This document shows positions 9,183 to 18,032 of a stretch of 43,770 nt of DNA, one piece after another. The stretch covers positions 1-43,770 of IMG/VR virus record IMGVR_UViG_3300047388_000325, one strand, 5' to 3'. Under the pieces are notes generated by a model. It was not told the DNA's origin, made no database searches, and saw only the letters and a program-made list of their open reading frames with translations. The translations under genes and the position numbers were made by a program. The stretch's first letter is position 1, and the number at the start of each line of letters is the position of its first letter. The stretch is from a virus.

Positions 9183-9230
9183 ATGGCAAAAAAGCCGAAG
9201 CCCAGCCGGAAAGGCGGCAAGGGCTGCTAA
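9183..9230 (+). CDS. 15-residue basic peptide after the capsid gene
   Basis: ATG at 9183 lies 4 to 5 bases after a strong TAAGGAGAG site and encodes MAKKPKPSRKGGKGC before TAA. The spacer around it is otherwise non-coding. Six of 15 residues are Lys or Arg and the last is Cys. The quality of the ribosome site argues that it is translated. I know of no assigned function for such a peptide. Confidence 0.45.
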   Translation: MAKKPKPSRKGGKGC

Positions 9231-9242
9231 CCAGCAGCAGGT

Positions 9243-9275
9243 AGCGGGCGCGGTCCTGGTACAGCCGCGTCCGCT
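9243..9275 (+). terminator. Strong hairpin between capsid and downstream head genes
   Basis: AGCGGGCGCGG (9243-9253) pairs with CCGCGTCCGCT (9265-9275) over 11 positions with one G-T wobble and an 11-base loop. No T-run follows, so it is not a standard intrinsic terminator. It may protect the 3' end of the abundant capsid message or cause partial termination. Confidence 0.4.
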
Positions 9276-9306
9276 CTCCGATTACTCCTTCAAAGAGAGA
9301 GCATCT

Positions 9307-10047
9307 ATGGCACTCAACAAACGCCCGACCGGAACCGACGACGACCTAGTGGCAATCTTCAAGCACATCGCTGTCCCCAACGAGGGGAAGTCGAAAGCAG
9401 CAGGCCGCCTGATCTGTGACGACGTCGAGATCTGCGAAATTCGCACTCCAGGGCGAACCGACATCAAGCACTTTCCAGCCACCGAGTTTTCCCACTGGAA
9501 AGATGACCAGTTCACCGGCGCACAGCTGAAGGTGACTTACGCCGAGCGTTTTCCGCGCCAGTACCTGCAGTTCAAGCAGCAGGCGGCGCAAACCAAGAGC
9601 GGAACGCTACTCGAACGCGTGCCGTTCCTGTCCGAAGGTCGCCGCGCCGAGCTGCGCGCGCTGAACGTGTACACGGTCGAGCAGCTCGCGCACATCGACG
9701 GCCAGGAGCTCAAGAATTTGGGGCCAGGCGGTCGCGACTGGAAAAACCAGGCGATCGACTTCATCGAAGAGGCCAAGGCGCTGGTGCCCAACATCGCAAT
9801 GCAGACCGAGCTCGAGGCGCTGCGCGCTCGCACGCAGGCGCTCGAGGCCGACAACGAAGTGCTGAAAGCCAAGCGCGACGACGGCGACGGCTCGCAGTTC
9901 GATGAAATGTCGAACCTGCAAATCAAGGACTTCATCTTCAAGGAGACCGGCACGCGCCCGATCGGCAATCCGTCGCGCAAGACGCTGCTGCAATTGGCCA
10001 ACACGATCGCCAGTAAGCAACCCACTCCGGACCTGATGCCAGCATGA
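9307..10047 (+). CDS. Head-module structural protein with helical and LEM/HeH-like C-terminus
   Basis: A 246-residue protein. The N-terminal 95 residues look like a compact beta domain (DDVEICEIRTPGRTDIKHFPATEF). Residues 118-155 follow a helix-hairpin-helix-like pattern (VEQLAHIDGQELKNLGPGG). A coiled coil runs about 160-190, and the last 50 residues resemble a short HeH/LEM-like DNA-binding module (IKDFIFKETGTRPIGNPSRK). It overlaps the adaptor gene by ATGA. Proteins of this layout follow capsid genes in proteobacterial podophages; function unknown to me. Confidence 0.55.
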   Translation: MALNKRPTGTDDDLVAIFKHIAVPNEGKSKAAGRLICDDVEICEIRTPGRTDIKHFPATEFSHWKDDQFTGAQLKVTYAERFPRQYLQFKQQAAQTKSGTLLERVPFLSEGRRAELRALNVYTVEQLAHIDGQELKNLGPGGRDWKNQAIDFIEEAKALVPNIAMQTELEALRARTQALEADNEVLKAKRDDGDGSQFDEMSNLQIKDFIFKETGTRPIGNPSRKTLLQLANTIASKQPTPDLMPA

Positions 10048-10799
10048 CGGTTTTGTCGGTCGTCAAAGATGTCTGCGCCTTCGTCGGCGTGCATGTGCCG
10101 ACCTCATTGTTCGGCAGTGTCACCGACGCGCGCACGCAACTTGAGCTGCGTGGCGTGGTCAACGAGATGGCGCAACGCATTGCCGGCGATAGCCGTGAAT
10201 GGCAGCGGCTGATTGCGCGGCAGGTCTTTACTGGTGACGGTATTATCACGCCGCCGTCGCAGGTTATCGCCGGCACTGAAGCGTTCCCCATGCCGGCCAA
10301 CTACAAGCGCATGCTGGTGGACGGCAACGTCTGGCGATCGACCAGCGCCATCCAACCGATGCTGTTCATCTCCAGTGCCGACGAGTGGCTGCAGCGGCGC
10401 GCGCGCGGCTACATGCATGCCTGGGGCGAGTGGATGCTTCAAGGCGGCGACATGCACATCTGGCCGATCATGGACGTCGGCGTCACCGCGACCTTCAACT
10501 ATATCGACAAGAACTGCGTCACGCTCACCAGCGGCGGCTTCGGCGATACCTTCATGGCGGACACCGACAGTTTCCGTCTCGACGAACGCCTGCTCAAGCT
10601 CGGCATGATCTGGCAGTGGAAGGCGCTCAAGGGCTCGCCGTATGCGGAGGATATGGCGACGTTCATGGACGCGCTCACCCGCGCGTCGGGGGCGGACAAG
10701 CCCGCGCCGATCCTGATCGACCGGCTGCCCAGTTCGGTGATGACGGCTTACCCCTACCCGACACCGTCGTCGTCGAATTGGAGCTGGCCGTTGTCATGA
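10044..10799 (+). CDS. Head-tail adaptor protein (P22 gp4-like position)
   Basis: A 251-residue protein expected to sit below the portal and seal the packaged head. The N-terminal half is helical (residues 1-55). It is followed by the FPMPANYKRMLVDGNVWRS stretch and a repeated Trp/Phe-rich beta part, as in podovirus adaptor/connector proteins that precede the gp10-like gene. The ATGA start overlap couples it to the preceding gene. Assignment is from order and general pattern. Confidence 0.6.
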   Translation: MTVLSVVKDVCAFVGVHVPTSLFGSVTDARTQLELRGVVNEMAQRIAGDSREWQRLIARQVFTGDGIITPPSQVIAGTEAFPMPANYKRMLVDGNVWRSTSAIQPMLFISSADEWLQRRARGYMHAWGEWMLQGGDMHIWPIMDVGVTATFNYIDKNCVTLTSGGFGDTFMADTDSFRLDERLLKLGMIWQWKALKGSPYAEDMATFMDALTRASGADKPAPILIDRLPSSVMTAYPYPTPSSSNWSWPLS

Positions 10800-10809
10800 G
10801 CAATCCCTA

Positions 10810-12492
10810 ATGCCCTACGCCCTGCACCGCAGAATTCCGGTACCGCAGCAGTACGAGCAATCGCTGCGGACGACGACATTCCCTGCGCCGACGCGCGGCA
10901 TCGTGCAGAGCGAGAACGAGTCCTACATGCAGCCTGGCGGCGCCAACATTCAGGACAATTGGGCGCCGACCATGCGCGGCGTCAAGCTGCGCGGCGGCAC
11001 CGTGCGCTATTGCGACCTGCATGCGCTTGACGCAACGGTACCGCCAGTGCCCTCCGCATTGCGCCAGCCGGTCATCAGCGCGTTCAACTACGTGAGCGGC
11101 ACCGCAGAAAAGATGTTCGCGGCGCAGACGACCAAGCTCTTTGATGTGACGCTGACGACGCCGGTGCTGGTGAAAAGCGGACAGACCAGCGGCAACTACG
11201 CCGCCGCGCAAATGTCCAATGCAGCCGGCGACTGGCTGATCGCCTGCAACGAGAGTGGCGACCACCCGCTGCGCTTCAATGGCACCAGCTGGGTTACCCT
11301 CGACGGGGTCAATCCGACGCCTGGTGATGGTGCCTCGCAGATCACCGGTCCTGCTGGCGTGCCGCCGCCGCTGTTGTCCTACGTCTGGAAATACCGCAAT
11401 CGGTTGTTCTTCATCCAGAAGCGCTCGATGAGCGCCTGGTATCTCGACATCAACAGCGTCGGCGGCGCTTTGCTGGAAATCCCGTTGTCGGGAGCCGCCG
11501 GCAAAGGCGGCACGTTGCTGTTTGGGGCGGTCTACTCGACCGACGCCGGCGACGGCAACGACGACAAATGCGTGTTTGTCACGACCTTGGGCGAGGTCTT
11601 GGTCTTCACCGGCACCAACCCAGGCGACAGCGCCAACTGGCGGCAGGAAGGGCGCTGGGCGCTCGGCAGGCCAATGGGGATGAACGCGCACATCCAGATC
11701 GGCGGCGATCTTATGGTGCTGACGATCGAGGGCATTGTACCGCTCTCGGTGGCGCTCGCGCGCGATATCTCGCAGACAGAGCTCGCGATGCTCACGCGCA
11801 CCATCAAGCCGATGTGGCGGGAGAATGTGGCTAAGAGGACCGCTTACCCGTGGACGATCGCGCGATGGGATGAGTACGGGGCGCTGTTCGTAACATGGCC
11901 TGGCGGCAATCCAGGCGACCGCATGTGTGCGGTTTCCAATCTGGCGACCGGAGCCTGGTGCCGGTTCATTGGCTACGACGCGCTGTGCTTCCTGCGCCGC
12001 GGCGCCGACCTGTTCTACGGCACCCAGGACGGCATCATCATGCAGGGTGAGCGCACCGGCTACGATGACGGCAATCACGCAAGGAAGCCCTATCTCGCCA
12101 CGCTGGTCGGCGGCTGGGAGATGTTTGGTGCGCCCGCCGCCAACTTCACCTGGCATCAGGCCCGCGCCAATTTCCACTCCGCGGCCGGCGAGCCGTTCCA
12201 GCCCCAGCTCGCAGCCGCCGTGAACTACAACATCGTGCTGCCATCGCCGCCCCAGGCCGGTCCAGACACCGGTCCACTGGACGTGTGGGATCAAGGATTG
12301 TGGGACGACGCGCGCTGGGATCAGCCACCGCCGTTAGCACCGCCGGTGCGCTCGACCTTGTGGGTCAGCATCGGCGAGACCGGCTATGCCCATGCGCCGA
12401 TCGTGCAGGTGACGGTTGCACAAGCCGTGCGCCCGCAGGTCGAGTTGATCAGTATCGGGGCCACTTACGAGCCCGCAGGCGTCAACGTCTAG
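10810..12492 (+). CDS. Packaged-DNA stabilisation / tail nozzle protein (P22 gp10-like)
   Basis: A 560-residue beta-rich protein that should form the tail hub or nozzle. The N-terminus (FPAPTRGIVQSENESYM, GGANIQDNWAPTMRGVKLRGG) and repeated blade-like strands with YVWKYRNRLFFIQ fit the phage stabilisation protein family with a beta-propeller core. It directly follows the adaptor. The C-terminal 100 residues contain a Trp/Asp-rich segment (DVWDQGLWDDARWDQ) of unknown role. The ribosome site is weak. Confidence 0.75.
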   Translation: MPYALHRRIPVPQQYEQSLRTTTFPAPTRGIVQSENESYMQPGGANIQDNWAPTMRGVKLRGGTVRYCDLHALDATVPPVPSALRQPVISAFNYVSGTAEKMFAAQTTKLFDVTLTTPVLVKSGQTSGNYAAAQMSNAAGDWLIACNESGDHPLRFNGTSWVTLDGVNPTPGDGASQITGPAGVPPPLLSYVWKYRNRLFFIQKRSMSAWYLDINSVGGALLEIPLSGAAGKGGTLLFGAVYSTDAGDGNDDKCVFVTTLGEVLVFTGTNPGDSANWRQEGRWALGRPMGMNAHIQIGGDLMVLTIEGIVPLSVALARDISQTELAMLTRTIKPMWRENVAKRTAYPWTIARWDEYGALFVTWPGGNPGDRMCAVSNLATGAWCRFIGYDALCFLRRGADLFYGTQDGIIMQGERTGYDDGNHARKPYLATLVGGWEMFGAPAANFTWHQARANFHSAAGEPFQPQLAAAVNYNIVLPSPPQAGPDTGPLDVWDQGLWDDARWDQPPPLAPPVRSTLWVSIGETGYAHAPIVQVTVAQAVRPQVELISIGATYEPAGVNV

Positions 12493-12501
12493 GAGGGTGC
12501 G

Positions 12502-13554
12502 ATGCCGGTAGATCCGCAAATGCGCGACGCCATTGTGCGAGCCTTGATGGCTCGGCAGGCCGGTGCGCCCGCTGCTCCCGCCCCCTATACTGGCGCGCCG
12601 ATGCCGGCGCGTCGCTATCCTGGGGCGCAGTTTTACCCGCCTTATGGTGGCGATGATGGCGGCGCCGGCGATGTTGGTGGTGTCGGCGGTGGTGTCGGCG
12701 GTGGCACTGTCGGTGGCGGTGTCGGCGGTGGCGGCGCTGGCAGTCTCGGCGGCGGATCGCCCGAGCAAGGGCCGGCCAATCCCACGGTTTCTGTGGAAGG
12801 ACCGGTGCCGTTGTCGGAACCGGAAATCGACACGCCCAACAGCGTCGTCAACGATAATTTCGGCAACTGGGGTACGAACCCAGGCGGCGTTCCGTTTTCC
12901 GATCAGATGGGTACTCAATTCGGTCCCACTGGCGCACCGCCTGGGCCGCAAAGTCAGATCGACGATCCCTTATCCGCATACGCAAGCGCGCCCACACCGC
13001 AAGGGATCATCGATGAGGGCTTCAACACCGTCGGTGCGCAAGAGCCTGGCATTACGAGCGGCCCGCCAGGATGGGGGGCAGGCGTCGGTCTGACCACGAC
13101 CCCAGAGGATATCTCGCCTTCGAGTTTCGCCGGCGGGCTCACAAGTGCCGCCTTTGGTCCGAATGCCGTCGGCCCGACGTACAGCGCCAACGAGGTCTCT
13201 CCGCTCGACAGCCCCAACGCCCCCCCAGGCGGCGGTGTCGTCGGCGGCAACCCCTACGGTGGCAACCCTTATGGGGGAGGGTTCGGCTTCGGCGGCGCTA
13301 ACGAGGCCAGCGCAATCGCCGACTCCAATGCGGCGTTCTCCGCCGCAGACGAGGCTGCTGCTGCCGCCGCCGCACAGGGGGGCTATGGCTACGGCGCCCA
13401 AGGGTTTGGCTTTGGTGACCCCGACGCCACTGGTTTCGGTTCGGGCTTTGGCGCGCCGGACGACAGCACCGCATTCGGCGACGATCTTGGCGACGACGCC
13501 GGTGATGACGATGGCGACGACGACGGCGGCGATGGTGGCGACGACGACAGTTAG
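12502..13554 (+). CDS. Gly/Ala-rich low-complexity virion protein with poly-Asp tail
   Basis: A 350-residue protein with a strong AGGAGGG site. After a short helical N-terminus (PQMRDAIVRALMARQ) it is almost entirely low complexity: a GGV/GGG run at about residues 50-92, Pro/Gly/Asn-rich middle, and an extreme Asp/Gly tail over the last 25 residues. It lies among tail and ejection genes. An internal or ejected virion protein is plausible; the acidic tail could bind divalent ions or a basic partner. No family recognised. Confidence 0.6.
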   Translation: MPVDPQMRDAIVRALMARQAGAPAAPAPYTGAPMPARRYPGAQFYPPYGGDDGGAGDVGGVGGGVGGGTVGGGVGGGGAGSLGGGSPEQGPANPTVSVEGPVPLSEPEIDTPNSVVNDNFGNWGTNPGGVPFSDQMGTQFGPTGAPPGPQSQIDDPLSAYASAPTPQGIIDEGFNTVGAQEPGITSGPPGWGAGVGLTTTPEDISPSSFAGGLTSAAFGPNAVGPTYSANEVSPLDSPNAPPGGGVVGGNPYGGNPYGGGFGFGGANEASAIADSNAAFSAADEAAAAAAAQGGYGYGAQGFGFGDPDATGFGSGFGAPDDSTAFGDDLGDDAGDDDGDDDGGDGGDDDS

Positions 13555-13603
13555 GCGATCAATGCTGCGCTATGTGCTCGATCAACACTAAGGAGGCCGC
13601 GTG

Positions 13604-13921
13604 ATGCCCTATAACGACGGTACCCAGCAAGACGCGATCACACAGGCGCTGCTCCAGATCACTGACCCACCGCCAGGCGGCATCCATCAACCTCCTGGCG
13701 GGATGCCGCCAGCGATGGCGCAACAGCCAACCGGCGGCGGTCAGCCGCCACCTGGTGGCATGATGGCGCCGCAAGCACCCGTGGGCGGCATGGCGGGGGC
13801 GATGCCTGGCATGCAGCCGGCGGCCTTCGGCACTGCACTGCCACCTGGCGGGCCGATGGGACCAATCGGCGGGCCGTACTCGTCCGCCGCCAGGCTGCCA
13901 GGAATTACGCCGCAGTTTTAG
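13604..13921 (+). CDS. Small Pro/Gly/Met-rich virion-module protein
   Basis: A 106-residue protein beginning at ATG 13604, seven bases after AGGAGG; GTG 13601 is in frame but too close to the site. After a short helix (QDAITQALLQIT) it is made of PPGG, GGMPP and PGG-type repeats, with 12 or more Met residues. It resembles short disordered proteins in the tail regions of rhizobial podophages. Function unknown. Confidence 0.5.
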   Translation: MPYNDGTQQDAITQALLQITDPPPGGIHQPPGGMPPAMAQQPTGGGQPPPGGMMAPQAPVGGMAGAMPGMQPAAFGTALPPGGPMGPIGGPYSSAARLPGITPQF

Positions 13922-13930
13922 GGGCGAGCG

Positions 13931-14431
13931 ATGCCGCTGAAATACCTATTCGGGCAGGACCAATTGGTCGCAGATTGGGTCGCGCAGACAAAACTCGCGT
14001 CTGGGTTTTCTCCGCGCGCTGGCTTCACCGACAAGAAACTGCGGGCCATCGGCATCGCCAACGCCGCCGACGAACTCATCGCCGGCCTGGTTTATTTCGA
14101 TCACAAGCCGGAAGCCGGCACTATTGAGTTTAGCGTGGAGGCAAAGCCCAAGCAGCATTGGCTGACCAAGTCCACGCTGGCTCTGATGTTTCAATATCCG
14201 TTTCAGGTTTGCGGATGCCAGATGCTGATCACAAAAACATCTGCGCACAGCACGCACGTCCTGCGAATGCTCGCAGCCATGAACTTCACGCACATCCTGG
14301 TGCCCAGGGCTGGCGGGCGCGATCATGACGGCGTGATCTCCACGTTGACGTATGAGGACTGGGTGGCTGGGAAATTCTGTCAGAAGTTTGGACATCACAT
14401 TGTCGATGTACAAACAGAAAAGGCGGCATAG
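13931..14431 (+). CDS. GNAT-like acetyltransferase fold protein in the tail module
   Basis: A 166-residue protein. A helix-strand pattern with GIANAADELIAGLVYFD, FSVEAKPKQHWLTKSTLALMFQYPF and then TSAHSTHVLRMLAAMNF matches the order of a GNAT fold (strand, beta bulge, CoA-loop helix, final helix). The usual Q/RxxGxG/A motif is not clear, so enzymatic activity is doubtful. Similar GNAT-like proteins occur beside ejection genes in podophages. A structural or internal virion role is possible. Confidence 0.55.
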   Translation: MPLKYLFGQDQLVADWVAQTKLASGFSPRAGFTDKKLRAIGIANAADELIAGLVYFDHKPEAGTIEFSVEAKPKQHWLTKSTLALMFQYPFQVCGCQMLITKTSAHSTHVLRMLAAMNFTHILVPRAGGRDHDGVISTLTYEDWVAGKFCQKFGHHIVDVQTEKAA

Positions 14432-14433
14432 TC

Positions 14434-15879
14434 ATGGGCTCATGTTGCGGGGGCGATGCACCGACGCCGCCTAACCCAATCGCCACGGCGGCGGCACAGA
14501 CCGGCACCAACGTCTCGACGGCGGTGGCAAACGCCGAGCTCAGCCATGTTAACCAGGTCACGCCAACCGGCAGCTTGGACTATAGCCAGAGAGGCACTTT
14601 CTCCTGGACCGACCCAACCACCGGATCGACCTATCAAATCCCACAATACACGGCGACCCAGACGCCAACGGACGCCCAAAAGGCGATCCAGCTTCAAAAT
14701 GAAGGAGCACAGAAAAATCTCGCGACGCTGGCCAACACCCAGAGCGGCAGTATCGGCGGGATACTCAATAACCCCTTCGATATCAACTCGTCGCAGGTGC
14801 CGGCGGCGGGTGACACCTCGCGTATTACCAACCTACCCGATGCAGCAACGACATTCGGTGGCGCCGGCACACAACAGGGCACGTTCGATGACACCGGCGA
14901 CATCACGCGGAGCTTTGGCCCGAGCGATAATTTTTCCGCCGATCGCGCGCGGGTCGAGGATGCGCTCTTTGGGCGGCTGAGCCCGCAGCTCGACCGCGAC
15001 CGCTCGCGGCTGGAGCAGCAGCTGGCCGACCAGGGCATTCGTTACGGCTCGCCGGCCTACCAGCAGGCGATGAGCGACTTCAACCGGCAGTCCACCGATG
15101 CGCGGCTGGCCGTGACGGCACAAGGCGGCCAAGAACAGCAGCGCATGTTTCAGATGGCCCAGGGCCAAGCCCAATTCCAAAATGCAGCGGAACAGCAAGC
15201 CTACCAAGAGGCGCAAGGGCGCGGCACGTTTGCCAACGCTGCGGAAGCCGCGAATTACCAGCAAGCACTCGGCCGCAGCACCTTCGCCAATGCTGGGCAG
15301 CAGCAGAACGCCCAGAACGCACAGGCGGCGCTAAACGCCGAGAACGCGCGGCGCGCCAATTATCTGCAAGAGCAATTCGCCGGTCGCCAGGAACCCATCA
15401 ACGAGATCGGGGCGCTGTTGTCGGGCTCGCAGGTGTCCAAGCCAAACTTCATCACTCCGCCGCAGACCTCGATCCCGACCACCGACGTCGCTGGACTGAT
15501 CAACACCAACTTCAACCAACAATTCCAGAACTACAACAGCCAGCAGCAGGCGACCTCGCAGCTGCTCGGCGGGCTGTTGGGATTGGGCAGCAACGTCGGA
15601 GCGGCGTATTTGAACCCGAAGACGTCCGATCGTCGCGTCAAAGAGAACATTAGCAAGATGGGTACGGTGTTCGCCGCCGGCGACGTCGACAGTGACGAGC
15701 GCAAGAAATTGCCGATCTACGAGTACTCCTACAAGGACGATCCGGCGAGCACGCGGCACGTTGGCCCGATGGCGCAGGATGTCGAGAAGGTTGATCCAGG
15801 CGCGGTCGGCACCGACCGCCGCGGCATCAAATACATCTATCCGCGCCGTGTCATGGGCTCGATCATGAGGGCATCCTGA
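14434..15879 (+). CDS. Internal/ejection-type protein with C-terminal S74 chaperone domain
   Basis: A 481-residue protein. The N-terminus starts with MGSCCGG; the middle (about 165-300) is a long Gln/Ala/Asn-rich helical stretch with a repeated FANA(A/G) motif. The C-terminal 80 residues (SDRRVKENISKMG, YEYSYKDDPASTRHVGPMAQDVEK) form an intramolecular-chaperone peptidase S74 domain, which trimerises and normally cuts itself off through a Ser/Lys pair. Ser and Lys are present in SDRRVK. The context suggests an ejection protein or a trimeric tail component. Confidence 0.65.
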   Translation: MGSCCGGDAPTPPNPIATAAAQTGTNVSTAVANAELSHVNQVTPTGSLDYSQRGTFSWTDPTTGSTYQIPQYTATQTPTDAQKAIQLQNEGAQKNLATLANTQSGSIGGILNNPFDINSSQVPAAGDTSRITNLPDAATTFGGAGTQQGTFDDTGDITRSFGPSDNFSADRARVEDALFGRLSPQLDRDRSRLEQQLADQGIRYGSPAYQQAMSDFNRQSTDARLAVTAQGGQEQQRMFQMAQGQAQFQNAAEQQAYQEAQGRGTFANAAEAANYQQALGRSTFANAGQQQNAQNAQAALNAENARRANYLQEQFAGRQEPINEIGALLSGSQVSKPNFITPPQTSIPTTDVAGLINTNFNQQFQNYNSQQQATSQLLGGLLGLGSNVGAAYLNPKTSDRRVKENISKMGTVFAAGDVDSDERKKLPIYEYSYKDDPASTRHVGPMAQDVEKVDPGAVGTDRRGIKYIYPRRVMGSIMRAS

Positions 15880-18029
15880 TGCCAGACCAATATGCCGCCA
15901 ATCCGTTGTCGTATGCATTCTGGGCCGACCAACCCGCCGGCAGCCCTGGCGGTTACGACGCGCTGCAGGCGCGCCGCAAGATCGCTGAAACTCTGCTGGG
16001 CAAGCGTTCGCCATTCCCCAAAACCCTGGGGGAAGGTCTGACCTATGCGGGCGAGCGCATCGCCGATGTCGCAATGAACCGCGACCTGATGAACCGCGAG
16101 GCGGCCGACGAGGCGCGCCAGGAGGCAGAGAAGAACCTATTCATACAGGGCGCGCGCAGGGCGTCCGGCCTCGCGGAGGCTGATACAGGGATGCCGACCG
16201 ACCAAACGGCGGCCGCTCCCAACCCGGTGCGCGATCAGATCGCGGCAGTTATGACGCCGCCGCCGCAAGCGCCCGCAGATCAGGGGCGCATTCCGCTGCC
16301 GCCGCCACGCCCGGTGTATGACCGCAACCGGCAAATCGCCGAGCTTCAAGCCAATCCTGCTTTGCAGAACCGTATCCTGACGATTGCCAAGGGCGAGGTC
16401 GGGGACAACCCGCAAGAACAGCAGATTATTGCCGAAACAATCATGAACCGCGCTGCCGCGCGCGACCAGCCGCTGGCGCAGGTGACACGTCAATACACCG
16501 GCCCTGGATCTGGCGGCTATTATCCGGCATCCACGTTCGGGAGAGGGGCGGCCCCGCTCGATAGCCTGTCGCCGGTTTTACGCGGGTCCGATGCCGGTGG
16601 GCAGACCTTGGGGTTTTCGCCGACCGGCAATGCCTCCGCCGGTGTCGCTTCCCGCGGCGTAGCCTCCGGCCGCTACAGCGCTGCCGGCCAGCCTCCTGGC
16701 AGCGCCGAAACCTATGTACAGCAAGAGCGTCCCGATCAGCTTGCCCGCCTTGCCGCGACGCGGCTGGAGGGCGGCGGTGGCGGCAGTCCCCCGACCATGA
16801 CCGACATCCCATCGGCACCAGGTGCAGGCGCTGACACCGCCGGTGCGGCCGCACAAGCAGCCGCCGGCGGCATGGCAACCGACATCCCATCAGCACCACC
16901 GCCGACGGTGGTTGCGCAGGCGGGCGCACAACCGCCAACCCCGCAAACGCCCACCCCGCCAGCATCAAGATATGGCACTCCACTGGGGCCGTTTGATCCG
17001 CGGGCGCCGGAGCCAGCACCGCCATCGGCGGGCGGCATTCAGCAGCAGATAGCGAACTCCGTGTTGAGGCCGGCGCCAATCATACGGCCGGCGGGAGAGC
17101 AAGAGATCCAGGCTCTGGCGATTGCGAAAAGCAGCAGAGATCCGCAAACGCGAGACCGGTTTAATACGCTTGCGGGCATGTATGCGGCGCAACGCCAAGC
17201 GGCGTTCGATCGGGAGAAGACGGTATGGGACGCCGATGCCAGGAGGATCGAAGCCGAGCAACTGCAAAAGAGTGCGGCCGGCATCGCCCAGCAAAGTCCA
17301 ATGGTTCAACAGGAATTAGCAGACAAGCGGCGCGCGGCCGCGCAGACGGAGGCCGACCAAAGACTTGGCGGCACCAATGCGGAGGCGACCGCTCACCTGA
17401 CGCCGCTGTACAAGGAAGTCAGGCCGCTGCTGACAGCAGGTAAAACAATCGAGCAAGCCAGGGCCGCGGCGAAAGACATGATCGCGGGTGCTGGCGCCAC
17501 CAATCTGCAAACGATGGCGACCTACATCGGTTCGCTGCCAGGAGGTGTCCCGTTTGCGAACATGGCGGACCGGTACGCAACGGCCGGCCAATTGTTCGAA
17601 GCTTACATGCGGCAGATCCTAGCCCCCATGCGCGCCGTCGTGGCTGGGAACAACCAGCAATCCAACGTCGAGCTTGAAAATATACTCAAGGCAGTTGGCG
17701 CCGACCGCAACCTGCAGCGAGGAACTATCAACGCCCTGCTCGATCACGCCACGAACATGAACTTTGAGGGCCTCCACAATTTTCAGCGGGAGAAGTCTTC
17801 GTTTGCCATTGGCGACCCCGCCAAAGACGAGGCTGTGCGAAACCGGCGGACGACGCTCGACACGCGCTTCCCGACCGAGCTTGAGAACAACCTGCCAGAT
17901 CGGGCCATAGAGTTGTTCAAGCGAAATTACGACAAGGACAAGCAAGGTGCGATGGATCTCCTCGATGAGGAGATGCACGCGCCAGGATTGGCTGCGAAGG
18001 TCATCCGGAAATACAAGATCGGACAGTGA
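15879..18029 (+). CDS. Large internal virion/ejection protein with a SleB-like hydrolase region
   Basis: A 716-residue protein whose start overlaps the previous stop (TGATG). Residues about 155-290 (ILTIAKGEVGDNPQEQQIIAETIMNRAAAR, then Pro/Gly-rich loops and SAETYVQQER) resemble cell-wall hydrolase SleB or phage lytic-transglycosylase modules, so the protein may open peptidoglycan during DNA entry. A Pro/Gly/Ala-rich linker runs about 295-385. The C-terminal half (390-716) is predicted helical, typical of ejected podovirus proteins. The active-site assignment is uncertain. Confidence 0.55.
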   Translation: MPDQYAANPLSYAFWADQPAGSPGGYDALQARRKIAETLLGKRSPFPKTLGEGLTYAGERIADVAMNRDLMNREAADEARQEAEKNLFIQGARRASGLAEADTGMPTDQTAAAPNPVRDQIAAVMTPPPQAPADQGRIPLPPPRPVYDRNRQIAELQANPALQNRILTIAKGEVGDNPQEQQIIAETIMNRAAARDQPLAQVTRQYTGPGSGGYYPASTFGRGAAPLDSLSPVLRGSDAGGQTLGFSPTGNASAGVASRGVASGRYSAAGQPPGSAETYVQQERPDQLARLAATRLEGGGGGSPPTMTDIPSAPGAGADTAGAAAQAAAGGMATDIPSAPPPTVVAQAGAQPPTPQTPTPPASRYGTPLGPFDPRAPEPAPPSAGGIQQQIANSVLRPAPIIRPAGEQEIQALAIAKSSRDPQTRDRFNTLAGMYAAQRQAAFDREKTVWDADARRIEAEQLQKSAAGIAQQSPMVQQELADKRRAAAQTEADQRLGGTNAEATAHLTPLYKEVRPLLTAGKTIEQARAAAKDMIAGAGATNLQTMATYIGSLPGGVPFANMADRYATAGQLFEAYMRQILAPMRAVVAGNNQQSNVELENILKAVGADRNLQRGTINALLDHATNMNFEGLHNFQREKSSFAIGDPAKDEAVRNRRTTLDTRFPTELENNLPDRAIELFKRNYDKDKQGAMDLLDEEMHAPGLAAKVIRKYKIGQ

Positions 18030-18032
18030 GCC

